Assembly (NCBI GenBank): GCA_038503065.1
Contig: JBCAMK010000009.1
Coordinates: 868,001-932,000 of the forward strand
Length of the DNA: 64,000 nt
From: Paragyromitra xinjiangensis
Taxonomy: Eukaryota > Ascomycota > Pezizomycetes > Pezizales > Discinaceae
Direction of reading: 5' to 3'
The notes beneath the pieces are model-generated. The model was not told where the DNA came from. It saw nothing but the letters and a program-made list of their open reading frames with translations, and did not search any database. Both the position numbers and the translations under genes were made by a program. Below, in pieces: positions 56,698 through 64,000 of the stretch; position 1 is the first letter of the stretch, and each line of letters begins with the position of its first letter.

Positions 56698-58361
56698 ATG
56701 GGTATCCTCGACGAACAGCGCAGTCTCTGCGAAGACCTCGAACGTCTCGAACAAGCATGCGCCGACCGGATCCTCGAAGAACCCAGAACCGTATGTACCG
56801 AATCTCACACCTACGTGGCAAAGCTAACATTCACCAGATACGAGAGCGATTACTCCGCGACCACCAGATCGCTAAATTCGTAGACCGTTTCCAGCAGCAG
56901 AGCAACAGGCTACTAGACATTCAAGCGGACGCCGACGGGTATGGTCCCTTCTTCAGTCAGTAGACACAAAGCTAACTAACCCCCACAGTGTACGACAGAA
57001 GGAAATCGACTCGCTTTCAGCTAAAGACCCCTTCGATGAATTCTACCGACAGCTCAGCACGATTAAAGATTTCCATCGCCGCTACCCGAACGAGCCGGTG
57101 GAGAATCTGGAGCGCGCGTATAAGCGACGACCACTGGTGGCGGAGAATGGAGAGTATGTTTCAACGAATGAAATCGATACGATGTTTACTGGTGAGGAAT
57201 CGAATGGGCGGTTCTTTGATTTAACGCGCTGTCATGAGGAGTATTTGAATTTGCCGGGGGTGAAGAAGAGGACTACGTATTTGCAGTATTTGGGGTTGTT
57301 TGATAAGTTTGATGGGTTCCAGAGAGCACAGAAGATGAATGATCGTTATTTCACCTACGTTAATGGGCTGGCGGAGTATTTGGAGAGCTTCCTGGCGCGG
57401 ACACGGCCGTTGCAGAATCCGGAGGGGGTGGTTGCGGGGATTGAGGCGGGTTTTGAAAAGGCGTGGGAGGAGGATGCTGTGTCAGGGTGGGGGAAGATGG
57501 CGGGAGAGGGGCCGGAGGTTGGGCCGAGGCAGGAAACCGTGCCGAAGGAAGAGTTTTGGTGCGGGGTTTGTGTGAAGGGGTTTGCGAATAAGAATGTGTT
57601 TGAGCATCATTTTGCGAGCAAGAAGCACAAGAGGGAGGCGGCGAAAGCGGAGGCGAACGGTGGAGCGGCGACGGAGGGGGAGGCAAGGAGTAATGGGAAT
57701 GATCTGGCGAAGTTGAAGGATAAGGCGATTGCTGACAGGGAATGGAGGGTGGTCAAGTTGACGGAAATGATGAAAGTGGAAAGGGAGGGAACGATGACAA
57801 ATGTGGAAAGGAAGCAGTCACTGACGGAGCGAGAACGACGGGTATGTTCTCCTTACGCTATTGGTGTATTTTCAGATATCTAACATGATGCAGATGGAAC
57901 TCGAAGCTCTCTATCAAGAAAACAACGCAGACCCTAACCCCGAGGGTGGTAACGTCTCGGATGAGGATAACGACGACGAGAAGATCTACAACCCCCTCAA
58001 ACTCCCCCTAGCCTGGGACGGTAAGCCAATCCCCTACTGGCTGTACAAGCTACACGGACTGGGCGTCGAGTTCCCCTGCGAGATCTGCGGGAATTTTGTG
58101 TACATGGGTCGACGGGCGTTCGATAAGCACTTTAACGAGCACCGACACACGTACGGGCTGCGGTGTCTGGGGATCACCAACACAACTCTGTTCCGCGAGA
58201 TTACAAAGATTGACGAAGCGCAAAGGTTATGGGAGAAACTAGAGGGAGATAAGAAGAAAAAGAAGCAAGCGAACGAGACGGTCGAGGAGATGGAGGACGG
58301 ACAAGGGAATGTGATGCCAAGAAAGGTATATGAGGATTTGCAAAAGCAGGGTTTACTTTAG
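56698..58361 (+). CDS. prp9: Splicing factor 3A subunit 3 (SF3a60/Prp9/Sap61)
   Basis: SF3a60 is part of the U2 snRNP and helps fix it at the branch site. Exons 56698-56790, 56838-56938, 56989-57841 and 57894-58361 total 1515 nt (504 aa), the size of human SF3A3. The N-terminal helix ([20 protein letters not shown], then [20 protein letters not shown]) is typical. The body includes [12 protein letters not shown] and [12 protein letters not shown] with [13 protein letters not shown]2H2-type finger lies mid-protein ([20 protein letters not shown]) and the conserved matrin-type finger near the end ([20 protein letters not shown], then [15 protein letters not shown]). The start ATG 56698 places the family N-terminus correctly. 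Confidence 0.93.
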
Positions 58362-59023
58362 ACTTGCGGGTTCTGTGTTTTTCTTCGTGTCTTTTCTCTT
58401 ATTTCACCCCTTCTCTCGTATTTCCACGTTTCTTTCCTTCTTATCTGTACAGTAGAGTAGCATAATCCAAACGAGTGATCTCTGATGACCGACCTTCCTC
58501 CTATCACCACCCCCATCGAGATCGGTGCAGACCGCGATGGGAAAACGGTGGCAGTGAAAACAATTGGCTCAAGACCAACAGTACCATTGGGTTCTCTTAT
58601 CTCGCATGATCTCTGAGGGCGAGAGGCTGTGCGATGACATTTTCTTGCCGGCTGCACCACATCTGTCCCAAGGGGGATTTTCTGTAGGTCAGAGACACCC
58701 GATTGGCCGCAGAACGCTCATTCACCCCCCCCACCCATATATCCCCCCAATACTCTACCCCCGATACTTACCCCCCGATACTCTACCACCCCAATATTCC
58801 TACCCTCCCTTTCTCTTCAGTCACAGAATAAAGCAGCTTCAGCCTCATGGACGCTAGTGAATCCTAGACTGAGACATTTCCACTAAAACTGCGCGCTGCA
58901 AACAACCTCATCCTCTTCCCCCGAACACATATACCTCTTTCTCTCTCTTTACCACCCCTTCCTTCCTCCCCCTCCCCCTACTATTAATACTACATACAGG
59001 GCCTCTCCCACAGCCTGCAAATC
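58362..59023. promoter_or_regulatory. Region upstream of ubp8
   Basis: C/T-rich promoter with runs such as CCCCCCACCC and ACCCCCCGATACTC around 58725-58800. No gene recognised. Confidence 0.4.
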
Positions 59024-61016
59024 ATGGTCTCCGCAGCCCCGAGCACCACCATAATGGTCGGGCGGCCATCCGGCGCCGCAGGAGGCTCCATGTCAACATC
59101 TCCGAAAGCCGTCAAGAACAAGTCCGCGCCGGTCACCACCGCGACATCCTACGGCTGCGGTCAGAACTCTAGCTTTCCTCCCTTCTTCTCCTCTATCCCT
59201 CCCCTCTCCGTGTGGATGGAGTAGTTAATAATAATACAATTCTAACGCGCCCTTACAGACCACATCAAGAACCTCCTCCAGAGCTCCAAAACCACAAAAT
59301 CATACGCCGGTGCTACCCGTGTCGCTTTCGACTCCGCGCGAACTACAGCCCAGAGCTGCTGCGAGTGTGATGGCAGGTTCAAGATCACTAGGACCCTCCT
59401 GTGTATGCAATGTCCGAATGTCTACTGTCCCAAGGACGCGAAGCTGCATGCTGACACTGCGAGACATGTATTCGGTATGCGCTCAAGACAAAACATGGAG
59501 ACGGTACGAGTAGGATCTGACGGGAATAGGTATCGACTCTCGGAGCGGCCACGTCTACTGTTTCCTCTGCGAGGACTTCATCTACGACCCCACACTCGAA
59601 GAGATCCGAATGGAGCGCGAAGCATCCATAGAAGGGAACCGTAACTCCCCCCTCCATGGCATCCTATACCTACTCACACCTACTAACTCCCTCCCAGCCC
59701 GTAAACGCCGTCGCACAGACACCCACCCGAGCGCCGACGACCTCAAATACATAGAAACGAACACCAGCACAGCGCCGTGCCGCGCCACCGGTCTCCGCGG
59801 CTTCCTGAACATGGGGAGCACTTGCTTCATGTCCGTCGTCCTCCAATCCCTAATCCACAACCCTCTCGTCCGAAACTTCTACCTCTCCGACGGTCACAAA
59901 CCCAAAGAATGCACTACACCAAACTGCATGTCCTGCGCCATCGACGAAGTCTTCTCCGAATTCTTCGCAACCGACAAAGTCGACGGTTTCGGACCCCTAA
60001 ACCTCCTCATAACCTCCTGGAAATGCGAGCAAACCCTCGCAGGATACCAACAACAAGACGCCCACGAGTATCTCCAATTCCTCCTAAACCAGCTCCACGT
60101 CACCAACGGCGGAAACGACTCAAAGGACGATCCATGCAAGTGTATTATCCACCGTTCATTCTACGGTAAGCTCCAAAGCGACGTAACCTGCGAGGGTTGC
60201 GCGAACGTCACAACCGCTTTCGACCCCGTCATGGACCTAAGTCTCGACCTCCGCATCAAAGCGAAGAAAAAAGCCCTGCTCCTCGACGGGGCCGAACCAA
60301 CAATGCAGACCCTCCAGGAGTGTCTAGAGCGGTTCACGAGCAGCGAGAAACTAGGCGTCGATAACTACAACTGCGGGAACTGTCCACAACAGGGTCAGAG
60401 CGCATTGAAACAGCTAACTGTTAAGCAGCTTCCTCCAGTACTATGTATCCAGCTCAAGGTAGCCCCCTTACCCTCTACATAGGGCATCACACTCACCGTA
60501 TAGCGCTTCGAACACTCCTCTACTGGATCTTCGAAGATCGACGCGAAAATCCGCTTCCCGATGCAGCTCGATATGACACCATACACTACCCGGGCGCGCC
60601 GGAAAACAATCTCCAAGCTCGCCACGGATGGTAGTAAGACGACGAGTCGGCCGAGTGGGCTGTATCTTTACGATTTGCTTAGTGTGGTGGTACATATGGG
60701 ACAGATCAGTAGTGGACATTATGTGAGCTATTCACGCGAGAACGGACAGGTTGGTTTTACTACCCCCCCTCCTCTCCCCCTCCCTCTCTTGTGTAGTCGG
60801 GGGTTATGCAATTGAAGAGGAGATCTTTTTTTATGGGTGGTGGAAATGGATTCATGAGGGCTCACGAGAAAAAAAACACAAAACTCATGTTTTTGGTTGG
60901 TTCATAAGGAACAGTGGTTCAGGTTTGATGATAGTGTTGTCACGCTTGCCACCGAGAAGGACGTACTCGGCGAGCAGGCGTACCTGCTTTTTTACGTGGT
61001 GCGGAATTTGAGTTGA
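59024..61016 (+). CDS. ubp8: Ubiquitin C-terminal hydrolase Ubp8 (SAGA deubiquitinase)
   Basis: Ubp8 removes ubiquitin from histone H2B as the catalytic subunit of the SAGA DUB module. Exons 59024-59159, 59259-59474, 59530-59640, 59698-60458, 60504-60749 and 60915-61016 total 1572 nt (523 aa). The N-terminal ZnF-UBP domain has [20 protein letters not shown] and [19 protein letters not shown] followed by [13 protein letters not shown], which docks to Sgf11 and Sus1 in yeast. The USP domain starts [20 protein letters not shown], where the Cys in GSTCF is the nucleophile. It contains [18 protein letters not shown], a structural zinc site (CEGCANV; CGNCPQQ), the catalytic His in [14 protein letters not shown], and WFRFDDSVV with the catalytic-triad Asp nearby. 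All key residues are present. Confidence 0.93.
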
Positions 61017-61441
61017 GGTTGTTGGGACGAAGAGGTATAGAAAGGAGGAAGGATGAAAGGTGGGTTCATAATACCAGTGGTACAAAGGTTGAGGGGTTCA
61101 AATTGGGGAGGGAGGGGAGGGGCGAATACAGGCGTAACTGAAAGGCTACTTAATCTAATCATTGTTTTGGGAATAATCGGGACTTATTTTGTTTATAACA
61201 CCGTTTCTTGTTTCCTTCAGGCGTCGAGGCGAGTAGCTTTTTTGTATGGGGATCTCTTTCCTTTCACTTGTTGGTGGGGTAATGATAACCATTTGATACC
61301 CTGGGAACTACATCTACTAGAGGATGAATGTTTCTGTCAATGATCACAACGCATCTGGAACCTTGCTTCATTCCCGCATCAAACTATTTATTTTATAATG
61401 TATGCAAACAGTCCCTCAACATGAAAAAAACGCCAATCTAT
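61017..61441. other. Intergenic between convergent ubp8 and rpn9
   Basis: 3' flanking sequence. No gene recognised. Confidence 0.5.
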
Positions 61442-62709
61442 CTAAGCTTCTGCTGGTGCCGCCAACCTAGTCTCCATCCAGGCACCCATCTTATTCACAC
61501 TCTCATCCCACTCCAACAGCCGCTGTTTCATGTTTGTGATCTGATCTTTGTCTAGCACCTTCGGCTGCACCCACGAGATCCTCGCAATCTCCGCCACCTG
61601 GTCAATAGACCCCCTCACTAACCCCAAGCTCAGCGCCTTCATAAGCAGATGCTCAACCTCCTCGGGGTACACCCTCGTCTCCTCCAGAATTGTCGCAAAG
61701 CTCAGCGCACGGTCATGCGGGGGTCGGCGGAAGACAGCTTCGGTGAGAGCTGACAAACAGATCTTCTCGCGGAGGAACTTGGACTGCTGCTCAAGCAGTG
61801 GCTGCTTCGACAGGTGTCCAGAAAGCCCATGGAAGCGTGCAAGATTACCCGCGTTGAAAGCAAACAGGAGCTCACGCAACCAGGCGTGTTCCGTGTTCTT
61901 GAGGGAGTCGAGGATGGGATGGAGAAGAAGCTCGCCAAAGTTGTAGATGGACTCGCCGAGAAGGGCGGCAACGGCGAGGTTGTAAGCACGTTCTTGCTGT
62001 TCTTTGAGAGAGAGGTCCGAGACGTTGACGCAGGCGAGGTAGAGGAGGGCGTTTTTGTAGTAGGACGCAAACTCGAGTTTAGCCTAGACCTCTGTTAGCT
62101 CTTGAGAAGTATAGATTCGAAGGAAGCATACATTATAGTAATCAGCGTTCACACGGTAGAACGAAGCATGGACGACTGACTCCACCGAGTCAAACGTCTC
62201 TAGGTGCTTCTCGGCATCATCCAGAGCTTTCCTCGCACCCTCCATATCCCGCAGAAGCAACTTCACCCTCGCTACCTCAACCGTAGCATAAACATAGGCG
62301 TCCTTCGAATCCGGCTTATTAACCTTCGCAGCAAGAGACGTCAAGAACTCCAAAGCTTCCTGGTTATCTAACCCAACCATCAGCCCGTGCCTCTAGTGAT
62401 AGATAATAGTATTGATAAAGCAACCAACAAACCTTTACACTGTCTCGATGCCGACAAACCCAACGTCACAAGCTTCAGTTGGTTGATCTTGTCCGAGAAG
62501 GTCAAGACAAAGTTCTTGTATATAGGGATACGCTGCGGGGCGCTATCCGGATGTTCAAAGAACTGAAGGAGAACCTCGGTAAGCTGATGCCATAGCTTAC
62601 GTTCCCAGTAATCCTCAAAATCGAGGAATAACGGCTGTAGACTGGGCGGGGCAACTTCGTCTCGTTGCTGGGTGAGGAACTCTGGGACGGGCTTTGGGTC
62701 AATATCCAT
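61442..62709 (-). CDS. rpn9: 26S proteasome lid subunit Rpn9 (PSMD13), PCI domain
   Basis: Exons 62709-62433, 62367-62132 and 62083-61442 total 1155 nt (384 aa), matching the family length. The N-terminal helical repeats begin PEFLTQQRDEV and include FEDYWERKLWHQLTEVLLQF. The middle has DNQEALEFLTSLAAKV and DAEKHLETFDSVESVVHAS with YRVNADYYN, the Rpn9 signature. The C-terminal PCI winged helix runs through LREKICLSALTEAVF, RALSFATILEETRVYPEEVE and LGLVRGSIDQVAEIARISWV. Rpn9 is a structural lid subunit that helps place Rpn10 and assemble the lid. The start ATG at 62709 begins MDIDPKPVPEF. The gene is divergent from the complex I subunit gene, sharing about 340 bases of upstream DNA. Confidence 0.93.
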
Positions 62710-63051
62710 TGCTGGGAGATGTGTATCAGATAGTGGTGAGATGCAGTTGATGGGATTCTAGAGGATGGAGGGATGAGTTGTAGATGGACGGTACAGTTGA
62801 TGATGATTGATTGATGGTGAAGCAGATCCTCTCCAGTATCACCACCGCTGCCTCTTTGGTGGGTTGAACCAAAGACGTAGTAACCCCAACCCTGGCCCTG
62901 ATTGGCTGAGTAAGCATCCTTCCCCTCCACGTGACGGTGAGACTGTGGGGCACTTCATCTTCGTTTGAAACCTCCCATTGGGATCTTGATATAAGCAAAT
63001 TTGTCCAATCCCTCCTCTCCACTCATTCTCTGCGGCCTCATCGCTTCGACA
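62710..63051. promoter_or_regulatory. Shared upstream region of rpn9 and the complex I subunit gene
   Basis: About 340 bases between two outward-pointing starts. No canonical RPN4-type PACE element was noticed by eye. Confidence 0.4.
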
Positions 63052-64000
63052 ATGCAGAGGTGTCTATTCTCCGCCCTGCCCCGGAGCTCGCTGGCTCTGG
63101 CGGCTCCTCTTAGGTCTGCGCCGGCGAAGCGAATGATCCATGATATCACCATCACTAGAACCGGAAAACCGATAATCCGCACCCCGGAAGGTGGAAGGTG
63201 TGTATAGTTGTCGTTATTATTTTTGCATTTTTTTCAATTTTTCTATGGGTTCTTGAGCGCCTAGCTAACCGGGGATAGGTCTTCGGTTGGAGGTTCGTGT
63301 CCGGGTCAATTGCGCGTGTTGGGTACAAGCTAAAGGATATGATCAGGACATACTGTGACTGTCTTCGGGGCGACAGGGCAGCTGGGGAGGTACATTGTTA
63401 GCAGGCTTGGTACGGACCGGCTCAAATTTGCCATTGAAACATGTACTGATGGGAATCTGGATCTTTAGCTGGCGCGGGATGTACGGTTGTCATTCCGTTC
63501 CGTGAGGAGATGACGAAGCGCCATCTCAAGGTCACTGGAGATTTGGGGAAAGTGGTCTTCATTGTAAGTTTTGATGGAGGGCGGTGGTATGGAGGGTTCT
63601 GATACCTGGGTAGGAGTTCGACCTGAGGAACACACCGTCGATTGAGGAGAGTGTACGGCATTCGGATATCGTGTTCAACCTTATTGGACGTGACTACCCT
63701 ACCAAGTATGTCCCTCACAGCTCATCACTCGTGGGGTTTCCTGGTTGACGGTGGTAGGAACTTTTCGTATGAAGATGTGCATGTGGAGGGTACACAGCGC
63801 ATTGCGGAGGCTGTTGCGAAATATGATTGCGATAGGTTTATCCAAGTCTCGACTTATAATGCGGACTTGAACTCTCCATCTGAGTACAATCGCACCAAGG
63901 TTGGTTTATCTAATATCTGCCTGGCACAAACAGATGCTAACTCGTTCCCAGGCCCGAGCAGAGGAAGACGCCCGTTTAATCTTCCCAGAGACCACCATTG
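63052..64000 (+). CDS. NADH:ubiquinone oxidoreductase 40-kDa subunit (NDUFA9/NUO-40), 5' part
   Basis: Exons 63052-63197, 63279-63292, 63347-63409, 63469-63563, 63614-63705, 63758-63899 and 63952 to beyond 64000 read in one frame. The N-terminus is a mitochondrial presequence (MQRCLFSALPRSSLALAAPL) ending in a region conserved in fungal homologues (DITITRTGKPIIRTPEGGR). It is followed by the NAD(P)-binding Rossmann motif VFGATGQLGRYIVSRL, then IPFREEMTKRHLKVTGDLG, IEFDLRNTPSIEESVRHSD, NLIGRDYPTKNFSYEDVHVE and RFIQVSTYNADLNS. This atypical short-chain dehydrogenase-like subunit stabilises complex I at the junction of its arms and is not itself thought to be a dehydrogenase. Exon 2 is only 14 nt. 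The 3' half lies outside the window. Confidence 0.9.

Overview
The window is nuclear DNA of a filamentous ascomycete (Pezizomycotina; the class cannot be fixed from sequence alone). Genes are split by many 40-90 nt GT-AG introns, often with CTRAC-like branch sites. The products are typical fungal housekeeping proteins, among them Cwh43, Nab3, Mis14, Ubp8, Rpn9, a LaeA-like methyltransferase and Ytp1. CCCTAACCC motifs occur near promoters, and the mobile elements include a Tad1-type LINE and a Plavaka/CMC-type DNA transposon.

Layout. 1-906: the 5' end of rrp6 (exosome nuclease), running off the left edge. 907-4306: gene-poor, with an ankyrin-like relic and a solo LTR flanked by a 5-bp duplication. 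4307-7731: a small coiled-coil protein, mis14 (kinetochore) and an RBR ubiquitin ligase. 7987-27767: a nested transposon complex. 27768-33057: mostly empty, with one 11-exon LaeA-like methyltransferase. 33058-64000: a dense run of cwh43, nab3, a LETM1-like gene, prefoldin subunit 3, a PPR protein, a fungal transcription-factor-domain protein, ytp1, efm5, SF3A3/prp9, ubp8, rpn9 and the 5' part of the 40-kDa complex I subunit (NDUFA9 type), which runs off the right edge.

The transposon complex is the notable part. A Tad1-like LINE (8003-27751, 16-bp target duplication) carries two insertions: a 2.1-kb element at 10348-12452 and a 10.9-kb element at 14716-25621. A third, 2.0-kb element (18920-20880) sits inside a gene of the 10.9-kb element. 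All three have CATCAGY + poly(A) inverted termini and a 2-bp target duplication of the form TN (TC, TA, TG). Removing each insertion with one duplication copy restores the interrupted reading frame exactly. The 10.9-kb element carries a Plavaka-like transposase (plus strand, now frameshifted) and a divergently oriented accessory gene (minus strand). It is also sprinkled with about two dozen ~20-bp imperfect palindromes (GACCTC-loop-GAGGTC). The two smaller elements lack recognisable genes and carry arrays of a 40-bp minisatellite.

Exon boundaries were read by eye from splice signals and reading-frame continuity. Wherever exon lengths are summed below, they total a multiple of three.
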